A DNA stretch of 64,000 nt from positions 62,001 through 126,000 of the forward strand of contig CAZBZP010000002.1 of the NCBI GenBank assembly GCA_964496435.1, in the 5' to 3' direction. The notes beneath the pieces are model-generated. The model was not told the DNA's origin. It searched no databases and worked only from the letters and a program-made list of their open reading frames with translations. Numbering within the stretch: position 1 is the first letter of the stretch; every line of letters begins with the position of its first letter. Origin of the DNA: Berkiella sp964496435. Its GTDB lineage: Bacteria > Pseudomonadota > Gammaproteobacteria > Berkiellales > Berkiellaceae. Below are positions 26,587 to 36,203 of this stretch, one piece after another. A program made the translations under genes and the position numbers.

Positions 26587-28386
26587 ATGATAGGTAAAAC
26601 ACTTTCAAAAATTCTATTCTTTTTTAATCAAAGTGAAAAAAAGAAACTGGCCGTTATTTTGCTTTGTATCATTTTGATGGGATTTGTTGAAATGATTGGC
26701 ATTGCGGCCATTTTACCTTTTTTGGCTTTGGTCACCAAACCAGAAATTGTGCATTCAAGTCGTGTTATCTCAATGGTATATAATACGCTAGGTTTTCATG
26801 AACCTACTATGTTCATGCTCTTTGTCGGGGCTTTGGTTTTTTTAACACTGGTTCTTGGAAATGCCTTTTCAGCGATTGTTTCATGGGTCACCATGCGCTT
26901 TTGCTATTATCAAGGCACAAAAATATCCACCAACTTGTTTTCAAAATACCTTTCCCAACCCTATGCTTTCTTTTTAAATCGTAATAGCAGTGATTTGGCT
27001 AAAAAGGTTGTTGTTGATACAGATCGCATGGTTGTGGGGATTTTTATCAATAGCATGCAATCTTTTAGCAAGTGCATCATTCTCCTTTGCATCACGGCCT
27101 TACTCTTTTTTGTGGAGCCACTTTTAGCAAGTGCAATTTTGATAGTGTTAGGCAGTGCTTATGCACTTAGCTATGCCTTTATCAGAAAGCGCTTAGCAAA
27201 TGCAGGCAAGCTGGCTTCTGAAGTGAGCACCACCCGTTATCAAGTAATCGATGAAGCAACGGGTGCAATTAAAGAGCTTAAAGTATTGGGCACAGAAAAA
27301 ACTTTTGTGGATAGCTTTAACCATTGTGCTACGCGTTATGCCAAGGCTGAAACCTTAAGCCAATTGTCACCGCTTATCACCCGTTATGTGGTTGAAGCCA
27401 TTGCTTTTGGTGGCATGATCTTGATTGCGCTTTACCTGATTGCCAGCCAAGAAGATATTGCTAAATTTATGCCCTTGTTAGGCTTATATGGTTTAGCAGG
27501 GTATCGCATGATGCCGGCTATGCAGCAACTTTTTGTGGGCTTCACCAGTGTGCGCTACCATTTCACAGCACTTGAAACCTTATACCAAGAGATGCAGTTA
27601 CCTGATGGCACAGCCATGCATCAACCACAAGAAGTACTTAAGTTAGAGCAAAGTGTCAGCCTCAATGCCCTGAGCTATCATTATCCAGGTGCACCACGAG
27701 AAGCGCTTAATCAAATTCATATCACCTTCAATAAACATGCAACGATTGGTATCGTCGGCTCTTCAGGGGCAGGAAAGACAACCCTTATCGATATCATTTT
27801 AGGGTTGTTGGAGCCAACACAAGGCAAACTCTGCATCGATAATGTTGAGGTTAATCGCCATAATCTTGGTGCTTGGCAGCGCAATATCGGTTATGTGCCA
27901 CAAAATATTTTTATTTTGGACACGACCATTGCGGGCAATATTGCTTTGGGTGTGCCGCCTCATCAAATTGATCATAAGGCTCTCAAACGTGCAGCTGCTT
28001 TAGCAAACCTAGATGAATTTATCACCAAGGAATTAGCCCAAGGTTATCAAACCATGGTGGGTGAAAGAGGGGTTCGTTTAAGTGGCGGTCAGCGTCAGCG
28101 CATTGGTATAGCAAGAGCACTTTATCATGATCCGCAATTTCTGATATTTGATGAAGCAACCAGTGCCTTAGATAGCATGACAGAAAAAGTCATCATGGAG
28201 GCGATACAAAGTCTTGCGCATCGCAAAACCATTGTATTGGTAGCCCATCGTTTGAATACAGTAAAAAATTGCGATCTCATTTACGTACTTAAAGAAGGTC
28301 AGGTTGCAGGTTTTGGCAGCTACCAACAATTGCTTGACTCGAACCACATTTTTCAACATTTAGCAAACGCCCATGCTGGCGCTTAA
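26587..28386 (+). CDS. PglK-like ABC exporter (lipid-linked glycan flippase)
   Basis: 599 residues: an N-terminal membrane domain with about six helices (to ~330) and a C-terminal ATPase. Walker A GSSGAGKTT is near 391, the LSGGQRQR signature near 498 and Walker B FLIFDEATSALD near 520. The membrane half shares the Y-R-x-M-P-A and following Y-H segment with Campylobacter PglK, which flips an undecaprenyl-linked oligosaccharide. No C39 peptidase domain is present. Within a glycan operon it most likely flips a lipid-linked sugar chain to the periplasm. An MsbA-type lipid exporter is the alternative. Confidence 0.8.
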   Translation: MIGKTLSKILFFFNQSEKKKLAVILLCIILMGFVEMIGIAAILPFLALVTKPEIVHSSRVISMVYNTLGFHEPTMFMLFVGALVFLTLVLGNAFSAIVSWVTMRFCYYQGTKISTNLFSKYLSQPYAFFLNRNSSDLAKKVVVDTDRMVVGIFINSMQSFSKCIILLCITALLFFVEPLLASAILIVLGSAYALSYAFIRKRLANAGKLASEVSTTRYQVIDEATGAIKELKVLGTEKTFVDSFNHCATRYAKAETLSQLSPLITRYVVEAIAFGGMILIALYLIASQEDIAKFMPLLGLYGLAGYRMMPAMQQLFVGFTSVRYHFTALETLYQEMQLPDGTAMHQPQEVLKLEQSVSLNALSYHYPGAPREALNQIHITFNKHATIGIVGSSGAGKTTLIDIILGLLEPTQGKLCIDNVEVNRHNLGAWQRNIGYVPQNIFILDTTIAGNIALGVPPHQIDHKALKRAAALANLDEFITKELAQGYQTMVGERGVRLSGGQRQRIGIARALYHDPQFLIFDEATSALDSMTEKVIMEAIQSLAHRKTIVLVAHRLNTVKNCDLIYVLKEGQVAGFGSYQQLLDSNHIFQHLANAHAGA

Positions 28387-28404
28387 CGTAGTTGGTTTTT
28401 AAAT

Positions 28405-29406
28405 ATGAATAACAATGCAAAAATATTAGTAACAGGCGCTGGGGGCTTTATTGGCTCACATGTCACAGAAGCTTTGGTAAAAGCGGGCTATAGTGTCAAA
28501 GCTTTTGTTGAGTACAATTCTTTTAGTTCTTGGGGCTGGCTCGATCATATTGAAAAAGGGCTCCTTGATGAAATTGAAATCTTCTCAGGTGATGTGCGCG
28601 ATCCCTTTGGTGTTAAAAAAGCCATGCAAGGTTGCAACAAAGTTCTGCATTTAGCTGCTTTGATTGGCATACCTTATTCCTATCATTCGCCTGAAAGCTA
28701 TGTGCAAACCAATGTCACGGGCACTTTAAATGTTGTTCAAGCAGCAAGGGATTTAGGTTTAGAAGGTGTAATCCATACTTCAACCAGCGAAGTTTATGGT
28801 AGCGCGCAATATGTGCCGATTGATGAAAAACATCCACTACAACCGCAATCACCTTATTCAGCCACTAAAATAGCTGCTGATCAGATAGCGCTATCTTACT
28901 ATCATGCTTTTGAGTTGCCTGTCACGGTTATCAGACCTTTTAACACTTATGGCCCAAGACAATCAGCTCGCGCAATTATTCCAACAACCATTGCGCAAAT
29001 AAACCATGGCCTTCGTGAAATCAAATTAGGTTCACTTGAACCCACAAGAGATTTCACTTATGTGAGTGATACAGCAAAGGCCTACGTGAATGCTTTAACA
29101 GCCAAAGACATTGTGGGCAAAACCATCAATCTGGGCGCTAATTTTGAGATCTCGATTGCGCAACTAGTGCAAATGATTGGCGAGCTGATGGGACAAGAGA
29201 TTAATGTCAGTCTCGATCCCGCCAGAATACGACCCAAAAACAGTGAGGTCGAAAGACTGTGGTCTGATAATACCCTTGCCAAACAATTATTGGATTGGCA
29301 ACCAAGCTTGCAAGGCTTAACAGGACTCAAGCAGGGCTTAGAAAGCACGATTAAGTGGTTTTTAAGTAATCAACATCATTATAAACCAGAAATTTACAAT
29401 GTATAA
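28405..29406 (+). CDS. legB: GDP-GlcNAc 4,6-dehydratase, legionaminic acid pathway
   Basis: 333 residues, SDR fold with TGAGGFIGSH at the N-terminus, TSTSEVYG, YSATKIAAD (catalytic Y-x-x-x-K) and the PFNTYGPRQSARA stretch seen in LegB proteins. In Campylobacter, LegB makes the 4-keto-6-deoxy GDP sugar from GDP-GlcNAc. It lies 18 bases after the ABC gene and overlaps legC by 8 bases. The assignment is strengthened by the eight pathway genes that follow. Confidence 0.9.
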   Translation: MNNNAKILVTGAGGFIGSHVTEALVKAGYSVKAFVEYNSFSSWGWLDHIEKGLLDEIEIFSGDVRDPFGVKKAMQGCNKVLHLAALIGIPYSYHSPESYVQTNVTGTLNVVQAARDLGLEGVIHTSTSEVYGSAQYVPIDEKHPLQPQSPYSATKIAADQIALSYYHAFELPVTVIRPFNTYGPRQSARAIIPTTIAQINHGLREIKLGSLEPTRDFTYVSDTAKAYVNALTAKDIVGKTINLGANFEISIAQLVQMIGELMGQEINVSLDPARIRPKNSEVERLWSDNTLAKQLLDWQPSLQGLTGLKQGLESTIKWFLSNQHHYKPEIYNV

Positions 29407-30583
29407 CATGATTAAAATAGATCAATGCCTAACAGCTTTAGCCAGTGTATTGGGGACATCTCAAAAAGAAGTCCCTTTGCATCAACCAGAATTTAGCGGG
29501 AATGAGTGGCAATACGTCAAGTCCTGCTTAGACAGCGGATGGGTTTCAAGTGTGGGGCAATATGTAACACAATTTGAGCAGATGCTTGTAGATTACACAG
29601 GCGTTCCTTATGCAGTCGCTGTCGTCAATGGCACTGCGGCATTACATATCAGCTTATTGCTCTTGGATGTAAAGCCCAATGATGAAGTTTTACTGCCTTC
29701 ACTCACCTTTGTTGCAACAGCCAATGCCGTTGCCTATTGCCAAGGGGTTTGCCATTTTGTTGATAGTGATTTGCAGAATTTAGGCATTGATGTTCCTAAG
29801 CTCAAAAATTATCTGCAGGCCAATACGGTTATCAAAGAGGGTGCTTGCTTTAACAAAGAAACAGGCAGAAGAATTAAAGCTATCATTCCCGTACATATCT
29901 TCGGTCATCCTGTTGATATGGATGCATTGTCTAGCTTATGCCAAGAGTATCATTTAACAATCATTGAAGATGCCACTGAATCATTAGGTTCATATTATAA
30001 AAACAAACATACTGGTCATTTTGGTGATGTTGCGGTCATTAGCTTTAATGGTAATAAAATAGTAACTACAGGTGGTGGTGGCGCTATTTTAACCAAGAAC
30101 GAAGCGCTTGCCAAAAGAGCAAAACACCTGACAACAACGGCAAAGAAACCCCATCGATGGGAATTTTACCACGATGAAATAGCTTTTAATTATCGCTTAC
30201 CCAATATCAATGCAGCACTAGGTTGTGCACAATTGGAAAACTTGCCGCGATTTGTTGAAGATAAAAGAAGATTAGCGCAACACTATCAAGACGCCTTTGC
30301 CCATATTGACTATGCTAGCATTTTAAAAGAAATGCCGCATACACAAAGTAATTATTGGTTAAATGCCTTGGTGTTAAAAGAACCCAATAGAGAATTCGTC
30401 GAACAGTTTATGGAAATTGCGCTGCAATCACAATATGGTTTGCGAGGGTTGTGGACGCCATTATCCAGACTGCCTATGTATGCAAATTGTCCCTCGATGG
30501 ATTTATCAAACACCAATGCTTTGTTCGATAGCGTTATTTCTTTGCCCAGCAGCGCTTATTTAGGAAGAATGAATCATGCATAA
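29399..30583 (+). CDS. legC: PLP aminotransferase, legionaminic acid pathway
   Basis: 394 residues of the DegT/DnrJ/EryC1 family. The PLP lysine lies in SFNGNKIVTTGGGG near residue 219, with the upstream IIEDATESLG motif. LegC places an amino group at C4 of the keto sugar made by LegB. The long N-terminal lead before VPLHQPEFSGNEW is typical of LegC rather than of other DegT enzymes. It overlaps both legB (8 bases) and legG (8 bases). Confidence 0.9.
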   Translation: MYNMIKIDQCLTALASVLGTSQKEVPLHQPEFSGNEWQYVKSCLDSGWVSSVGQYVTQFEQMLVDYTGVPYAVAVVNGTAALHISLLLLDVKPNDEVLLPSLTFVATANAVAYCQGVCHFVDSDLQNLGIDVPKLKNYLQANTVIKEGACFNKETGRRIKAIIPVHIFGHPVDMDALSSLCQEYHLTIIEDATESLGSYYKNKHTGHFGDVAVISFNGNKIVTTGGGGAILTKNEALAKRAKHLTTTAKKPHRWEFYHDEIAFNYRLPNINAALGCAQLENLPRFVEDKRRLAQHYQDAFAHIDYASILKEMPHTQSNYWLNALVLKEPNREFVEQFMEIALQSQYGLRGLWTPLSRLPMYANCPSMDLSNTNALFDSVISLPSSAYLGRMNHA

Positions 30584-31745
30584 GAAAATCTGTGTGGTAA
30601 CCGGTTCGCGCTCTGAATATGGATTGTTATATTGGCTTATCAAAGGCATCAAAGAAGATAAACAACTGCAATTGCAATTGGTAGCAACAGCTTCTCATCT
30701 TTCTCATGAATTTGGCCTAACCTATAAAAAAATTCTCGAAGATGGATTTTTGATAGATGAAAAAGTGGAGATGTTACTTTCCAGTGACACCGCTGTTGGC
30801 GTTAGTAAATCTATTGGCTTAGGGGTAATTGGTTTTGCAGATGCTTTTGCCAGACTCAAACCCGATGTTGTGGTGCTTTTAGGTGATAGATTTGAAACCT
30901 TAGCAGCTGCGCAAGCGGCATTTATTGCAAAAATTCCAATCGCGCATATTCATGGCGGAGAATTAACCGAGGGTGCGTATGATGATGGTATTCGTCATAG
31001 CGTCAGCAAAATGTCGCATTTGCATTTTGTATCCACCGCAGCTTACCGACAACGCGTTATTCAATTAGGCGAAGATCCCTCGCGTGTGTTTCATGTCGGT
31101 GCGATGGTGATGGACTCTATTTCCCAGCTTAGCTTATTAAATAGGCAAGAACTTGAGCAAAAACTTGGGCTTGAATTTCAAAAACGTAATTATGTCATTA
31201 CTTATCACCCTGAAACACTCAGCGAAGTTTCTCCAAAAGAGAGTTTCCAAGAATTGCTAAATGCATTAAGTGAAATAAAGGATGCCAGCTTTATTTTTAC
31301 CAAAGGAAATCCTGATAGTGATGGCAGAATTTTAAATGATATGGTTGATACATTTTGCCAGCAACATCCGCATGCAAAAGCCTTTGTCGAGTTGGGTCAC
31401 AAGAACTACCTCAGCTTACTCTCTGTGGTTGATATGGCGATTGGTAATTCATCAAGTGGGATTATTGAAGTGCCCTATTTTAAAATACCAACCATCAATA
31501 TCGGTGACAGACAGCGTGGCCGTATTAAAGCTGCCTCGGTGATTGATTGTCTTCCAGAAAAAGCCGCTATTGCCAATGCAATTGCTCAGGGTTTTTCGAG
31601 CGCGTTTCAAGCAACACTTAAAGAGATGTGTTTACCTTATGGTGAGGGTAAAGTTGCTTCGACAATTATTAGTACACTCAAAGAATATGATCTAAGACAG
31701 AGCCTTAAAAAACAGTTTTATGATATCAGTGGAATAAATACATGA
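30576..31745 (+). CDS. legG: GDP-sugar 2-epimerase (hydrolysing), NeuC/LegG type
   Basis: 389 residues of the UDP-GlcNAc 2-epimerase superfamily. GSRSEYG lies at the N-terminus, with LLGDRFETLAAAQAA, HIHGGELTEGAYDDGIRHSVSKMSHLHF-type sequence and GNSSSGIIEVP further on. The enzyme removes the nucleotide and epimerises C2, yielding the mannose-configured 2,4-diamino sugar that the synthase then uses. It sits in the conserved order legB-legC-legG-legI and overlaps both neighbours. Confidence 0.92.
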   Translation: MHKKICVVTGSRSEYGLLYWLIKGIKEDKQLQLQLVATASHLSHEFGLTYKKILEDGFLIDEKVEMLLSSDTAVGVSKSIGLGVIGFADAFARLKPDVVVLLGDRFETLAAAQAAFIAKIPIAHIHGGELTEGAYDDGIRHSVSKMSHLHFVSTAAYRQRVIQLGEDPSRVFHVGAMVMDSISQLSLLNRQELEQKLGLEFQKRNYVITYHPETLSEVSPKESFQELLNALSEIKDASFIFTKGNPDSDGRILNDMVDTFCQQHPHAKAFVELGHKNYLSLLSVVDMAIGNSSSGIIEVPYFKIPTINIGDRQRGRIKAASVIDCLPEKAAIANAIAQGFSSAFQATLKEMCLPYGEGKVASTIISTLKEYDLRQSLKKQFYDISGINT

Positions 31746-32812
31746 TGAGCACTTACATAATTGCAGAAGCGGGTGTGAATCATAATGGTTCACAAGCCTT
31801 AGCCTTAGAAATGATCCACGCCGCCAAAGAAATGGGCGTTGATGCCATTAAATTTCAGCTTTTTAAAGCAAGCCAATTGGTAACAAGAAAAGCCGAACAA
31901 GCGCAATATCAAAAGACGGCAGCCAAGCATAATTCGCAATTTGAGATGTTACAAGCACTTGAGTTGCCTTATGCAAGCTTTAATATTTTGTATCAGGCCG
32001 CAAAGGACGCCAAGCTAGATTTTATTATCACCCCTTTTGATCTTGAAAGCCTGCATTATATTGTAAATGACTTAAAATTAGATGTGATTAAAATTGGTTC
32101 AGGTGATGTTACCAATGGTCCTTTGTTGTTAGAAGCGGCACGTTCACATAAGCGTATTATCTTATCGACGGGCATGTGCACACTGACAGATATAGAGTTT
32201 GCCTTGAAAGTGCTTGCCTTTGGTTATTTATCTGATGAGCAAATGCCTACGTCTGCCAGTTTTGATGAAGCTTATGCAAGTATAGAAGGTCAAGCCATTT
32301 TAAAAGAAAAGGTGAGTTTGTTGCATTGTACTTCAGAGTATCCAGCACCTGTGGAGGAAGTAAATCTTAATGCCATGGACACGATGTCAGCGGCTTTTGG
32401 CCTTAGCGTCGGCTTTTCTGATCACACCCAAGGCATTGAAATATCTCAAGCTGCTGTGGCAAAGGGTGCCCTCATCATTGAAAAGCACTTTACCTTGGAT
32501 AACCAATTAGCAGGGCCAGATCACAGTGCTTCGTTGAATCCAGTAGATTTCAAAGCTATGGTAAAAGGTATTAGAAATATCGAAAAAGCTTTGGGTGATG
32601 GCAGAAAATATCCTTCAAAGAGTGAATTGAAAAATGAAGCCGTGGTCAGACGTTCATTGGTGGCTAGCAGAGAGATTTCGCCTGGAGAAATTTTTAGCAA
32701 AGATAATATCGCCATCAAACGGCCAAGTGGCGGCTTATCACCAATGGATTATTGGAAGCTATTAGGCAAAGTGGCACAAAAAAACTACAGCGAAGATGAG
32801 TTTATTTTATGA
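31742..32812 (+). CDS. legI: N,N'-diacetyllegionaminate synthase
   Basis: 356 residues, NeuB family: a TIM-barrel from IAEAGVNHNG through GSGDVTNGPLLLEAA and SDHT, then a C-terminal SAF/antifreeze-like domain (about 295-356). It condenses phosphoenolpyruvate with the 2,4-diacetamido hexose from LegG to give legionaminic acid. NeuB-type sialic acid synthase is the alternative, but the surrounding legB, legC, ptmE, ptmF and ptmA homologues favour legionaminate. It overlaps legG and legH by 4 bases each. Confidence 0.92.
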   Translation: MMSTYIIAEAGVNHNGSQALALEMIHAAKEMGVDAIKFQLFKASQLVTRKAEQAQYQKTAAKHNSQFEMLQALELPYASFNILYQAAKDAKLDFIITPFDLESLHYIVNDLKLDVIKIGSGDVTNGPLLLEAARSHKRIILSTGMCTLTDIEFALKVLAFGYLSDEQMPTSASFDEAYASIEGQAILKEKVSLLHCTSEYPAPVEEVNLNAMDTMSAAFGLSVGFSDHTQGIEISQAAVAKGALIIEKHFTLDNQLAGPDHSASLNPVDFKAMVKGIRNIEKALGDGRKYPSKSELKNEAVVRRSLVASREISPGEIFSKDNIAIKRPSGGLSPMDYWKLLGKVAQKNYSEDEFIL

Positions 32813-33426
32813 AGAAACCCGTAATCGTTCTTGGTGCTGGTGGCCATGCCAGTGTATTGATAGAGCTTCTTTTGAAATTGGATTATACCATTTTGGGTGT
32901 TTGTGCGCCCCAAGCTTCTATTGTGCGTGGGTATCCGCAAATTTCCTATTTAGGACAGGACAGTATTCTTAATCAGCATTCTCCCAATGAGGTGAGACTC
33001 GTTAATGGTATCGGCGCTATTTCTGCAGAAAAAAATAGAGAGCGTCAAAAACTATTTGAGCATTATAAGCAGCTTGGCTTTGAATTTGAGACTTTAATCC
33101 ATCCACATGCGATTGTTGCTGACACAGCCCTTATTAAAGAAGGCGCGCAAGTAATGGCAGGTAGTATTATTCAAGCCAATACAATTATTGAAAGCAATTG
33201 CATTGTGAATACGGGTGCTTGTATTGATCATGATTGCCACCTTGGGCATAGCGTACATGTCGCACCCCGTGCAGTACTTTCAGGTAATGTTAAGCTGGGA
33301 GAAAATGTGATGGTGGGTGTTGGCGCAGTGATTATTCAGTCTGTTAGCATTGCACAGAACATGATGATTCGTGCAGGCTCCACTGTTGTAAAATCAAGAA
33401 ATACACAAGCTTTAGAAGATATTTAG
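32809..33426 (+). CDS. legH: Sugar O/N-acetyltransferase, PglD/NeuD/LegH type
   Basis: 205 residues: an N-terminal Rossmann lead, VIVLGAGGHASVLIELL, followed by a left-handed beta-helix of hexapeptide repeats. The acetyl-transfer histidine is expected in CIDHDCHLGH. In this setting it should acetylate the 4-amino group of the legionaminic intermediate (LegH). A NeuD-like O-acetylase is possible because the two cannot be separated by sequence alone. Overlaps legI by 4 bases. Confidence 0.85.
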   Translation: MKKPVIVLGAGGHASVLIELLLKLDYTILGVCAPQASIVRGYPQISYLGQDSILNQHSPNEVRLVNGIGAISAEKNRERQKLFEHYKQLGFEFETLIHPHAIVADTALIKEGAQVMAGSIIQANTIIESNCIVNTGACIDHDCHLGHSVHVAPRAVLSGNVKLGENVMVGVGAVIIQSVSIAQNMMIRAGSTVVKSRNTQALEDI

Positions 33427-33466
33427 CAAAGTGCTGCGCAACCAAGCGTTGTGAACAGGAAGTCGA

Positions 33467-34531
33467 ATGAAAAATATTGAAAAATTATTTTTATTAAAAA
33501 ATGCGGATATCCACGCGGCTATTGAAAAATTGGATAATAATGAAGCCCATATTGTTTTGGTGATTGATGAACAACGTCGTTTGTTGGGCACAGTGACGGA
33601 TGGTGATGTCCGAAGAGGCATCTTAAGAGCGATTAAGCTGAGTGATTCCATTACAACGATTATGAATCCTCATCCTATCGTTGCCAATCTGCATGAAGAT
33701 AAGCATGTGATATTACAATTGATGCGCACCAAAAAAATAAAACAGATCCCCATCGTTAATGAAAATAGAGAAGTCTGTGGTATTGAAATTCTAGATGAAT
33801 TACTTGATTTTGCAAAAAAGGATAATGCAGTTGTATTAATGGCTGGTGGCTTATCCACACGTTTAAGGCCGCTGACAAATGACACCCCAAAGCCCATGCT
33901 CAAAGTGGGTGGTAAGCCTATTTTAGAAACCATATTAAGTAGATTAATTCAATTTGGTTTTCAGCATTTCTATATTTCTATCAACTACCTTGGCGAGCAA
34001 ATTAAAAGTTATTTTGGTGATGGAAGTAAATGGGGTGTTAAGATTGAGTATTTGCAAGAAGACGATAAGATGGGAACGGCAGGCTCTTTAAGTCTTATTT
34101 CAAAGACTTTTGAACATCCCCTTATTGTCATGAACAGTGATTTATTAACTAAAGTTGATTTTAATCATTTACTGATGTTCCACCAAGAACAAAATGCAAG
34201 CGCCACAATGTGCGTCAGAGATTTTGATTATACTGTTCCTTATGGGATCTGTAAGTTAGACAATAATAATAGTATTGTTGATATTCAAGAAAAACCAACC
34301 TATAACTTTTTTATTAATGCGGGAGTTTATGTATTAGAGCCTGATGTAATTCAGCATATTCCTGCCAATACCTATTATGATATGCCCTCATTTTTTTCAC
34401 ATTTGATTTCCTTAAACCATCAAGTTGCCGCTTTTCCCATTAGAGAATATTGGTTAGATATTGGACAACATGCTGATTTTGATAGGGCTCATCGTGAATA
34501 TAATCATGTGTTTGAGTTAAAAGAACTATGA
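33467..34531 (+). CDS. ptmE: CBS-domain glucosamine-phosphate guanylyltransferase
   Basis: 354 residues: a pair of CBS domains (about 1-118) fused to an NTP-transferase domain beginning at VVLMAGGLSTRLRPLT with KPMLKVGGKP. MNSDLLTKVDF holds the metal-binding aspartate. This CBS plus nucleotidyltransferase layout is that of PtmE, which makes the GDP-amino-sugar precursor of legionaminic acid in Campylobacter. The CBS pair may sense a nucleotide. It lies 40 bases after legH and overlaps ptmF by 4 bases. Confidence 0.88.
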   Translation: MKNIEKLFLLKNADIHAAIEKLDNNEAHIVLVIDEQRRLLGTVTDGDVRRGILRAIKLSDSITTIMNPHPIVANLHEDKHVILQLMRTKKIKQIPIVNENREVCGIEILDELLDFAKKDNAVVLMAGGLSTRLRPLTNDTPKPMLKVGGKPILETILSRLIQFGFQHFYISINYLGEQIKSYFGDGSKWGVKIEYLQEDDKMGTAGSLSLISKTFEHPLIVMNSDLLTKVDFNHLLMFHQEQNASATMCVRDFDYTVPYGICKLDNNNSIVDIQEKPTYNFFINAGVYVLEPDVIQHIPANTYYDMPSFFSHLISLNHQVAAFPIREYWLDIGQHADFDRAHREYNHVFELKEL

Positions 34532-35490
34532 AAGCGCTATTAATTGGCAGTGGATCAATAGGCCAAAGACATGTACAAAATCTATTGGCATTAAAGCAGG
34601 ATGCGCAAATCGTTGTCATGCGCCAAAACAAGCATGAGGATGACTTTGTAAAGCAACACCAAGCAAGCATTATCAGCGCATGGCATGAATGCCCTGATGA
34701 TATTGAGATTGTTATTTTAGCAAATCCCTCAGCCTTACATGCGCAGCATATTGAAAAAATTATAGAGCGAAATTTACCCGCATATCTTGAAAAGCCGCTG
34801 CTTACTTCTCGCGCAGATCTTGAGCGTATTAAAAAGCAGATTGATGATTATCACTATCATCAACCCACTATGATGGGCTGTAATTTACGCTTTTTACCCA
34901 GCATCATGGCGCTTAAGCAAATTTTAGAAAAAGGAACGCTTGGTAATGTGTGTCGTGTTTTTATTGAAGCAGGACAGTATCTGCCCAGTTGGCGGCCACA
35001 TCAAGATTACACCCAAAGTTATAGCGCCAATAAGGACTTAGGTGGTGGCGTTATTTTTGATTTGGCGCATGAATTAGACTTAGTACGCTTTTTGTTTGGT
35101 GATTGTGAAGTGCTCAGTAGTTTTCATGGTCAATTTAGCCACCTTAAGCTTAATGTAGAAGATACGGCGGTAATTCATTTAGGCAAGTCCGCAGGTCCTT
35201 TAATTAGCGTACACTTGGATTATGTATCCAGAAGGCCAACAAGAATGATCAAGATTGTTGGAGACGAAAAGACATTGCTGTGGGATTTGAAAGAGAAAAA
35301 ATTGCAGCTGATTGATGAAAATGCAGTGTGTGATTTATCAGATAAGCAAAACGATTTTGATGTGCCCTTAACGTACCAAGTAGCGATGCGCGAATTTCTT
35401 GACTGTGTCAATAATCGCAGCCAAACATCGCAGCCTCTGCTTGAAGGAATTAAGACCACTGAACTTTTGCTCCAATGTAAACATAGTTAA
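34528..35490 (+). CDS. ptmF: Gfo/Idh/MocA-type oxidoreductase, legionaminic pathway
   Basis: 320 residues. A Rossmann nucleotide-binding start, LLIGSGSIGQRH, is followed by the conserved E-K-P motif (YLEKPLLTS) with its catalytic lysine, and by a C-terminal beta-sheet domain with GGGVIFDLAHELD. PtmF homologues act in early amino-sugar steps of the CMP-legionaminic acid route in Campylobacter. The position between ptmE and legF matches this. Overlaps ptmE by 4 bases. Confidence 0.82.
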   Translation: MKALLIGSGSIGQRHVQNLLALKQDAQIVVMRQNKHEDDFVKQHQASIISAWHECPDDIEIVILANPSALHAQHIEKIIERNLPAYLEKPLLTSRADLERIKKQIDDYHYHQPTMMGCNLRFLPSIMALKQILEKGTLGNVCRVFIEAGQYLPSWRPHQDYTQSYSANKDLGGGVIFDLAHELDLVRFLFGDCEVLSSFHGQFSHLKLNVEDTAVIHLGKSAGPLISVHLDYVSRRPTRMIKIVGDEKTLLWDLKEKKLQLIDENAVCDLSDKQNDFDVPLTYQVAMREFLDCVNNRSQTSQPLLEGIKTTELLLQCKHS

Positions 35491-35501
35491 AAGAAGAGTC
35501 C

Positions 35502-36203
35502 ATGATGAATGTGATAACCACAATTTGTGCAAGAGGCGGCTCCAAAGGCGTACCTGGCAAGAATATCAAAGCCTTAAATGGCAAACCCTTGATATGTTAT
35601 TCTATTGAGCAGGCACAAGGTTGTGAATTTATCAAAGATATTTATGTCTCTACTGATGATGAGGACATTGCCAACATAGCGCGTCAAGCGGGTGCTAAAG
35701 TCCCTTTCATGCGACCATCCTCCCTTGCTGATGACACCACCTCAAAATTAGCCGTCATTCAACACTTGGTTGCTCATTTAGAAGAAAATCATGAAAAAGT
35801 GGATGTTATTATTGATTTGGATGTAACTTCTCCTTTAAGAGAAGTTGATGATATTCGTCGTTGTTATGAACTTTTAACAACCAATATAGATTTAGTGATA
35901 ACCGGGTATCTCTCAACCAAAAATCCCTATTTCAACATGGTAGAGAGTGATGATAAAGGTTTTGTTAACTTGGTTAAAAAACCCCTTTCAACAGTAACCT
36001 CAAGGCAAAGTGCACCCAAAGTGTTTGCCATGAATGCCTCTATTTATGTCTGGCAGCGCCATGCTTTGGACAAGCCGCTGTGGGAAAATAAACATATTAA
36101 ATTGTATGAAATGCCAGAAGAGCGTTCAATTGATATTGATACGCCCTTAGATTGGAAGCTCGTGAACTTATTAATGAATGAGAAAACCTTATGCAAGATT
36201 TAA
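35502..36203 (+). CDS. legF: CMP-legionaminic acid synthetase
   Basis: 233 residues of the NeuA/KdsB cytidylyltransferase family, with ICARGGSKGVPGKNIK at the N-terminus (CTP-binding) and the DLDVTSPLR metal site. It activates legionaminic acid to the CMP sugar for transfer. A NeuA for sialic acid is the alternative by sequence alone, but the cluster supports legionaminate. 11 bases after ptmF; its 3' end overlaps ptmA by 13 bases. Confidence 0.88.
   Translation: MMNVITTICARGGSKGVPGKNIKALNGKPLICYSIEQAQGCEFIKDIYVSTDDEDIANIARQAGAKVPFMRPSSLADDTTSKLAVIQHLVAHLEENHEKVDVIIDLDVTSPLREVDDIRRCYELLTTNIDLVITGYLSTKNPYFNMVESDDKGFVNLVKKPLSTVTSRQSAPKVFAMNASIYVWQRHALDKPLWENKHIKLYEMPEERSIDIDTPLDWKLVNLLMNEKTLCKI

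Noticed and set aside
26587..28386. ABC transporter as exporter of the double-glycine peptide
   Set aside because: It lacks the N-terminal C39 peptidase domain and sits inside the glycan operon 17 kb away.
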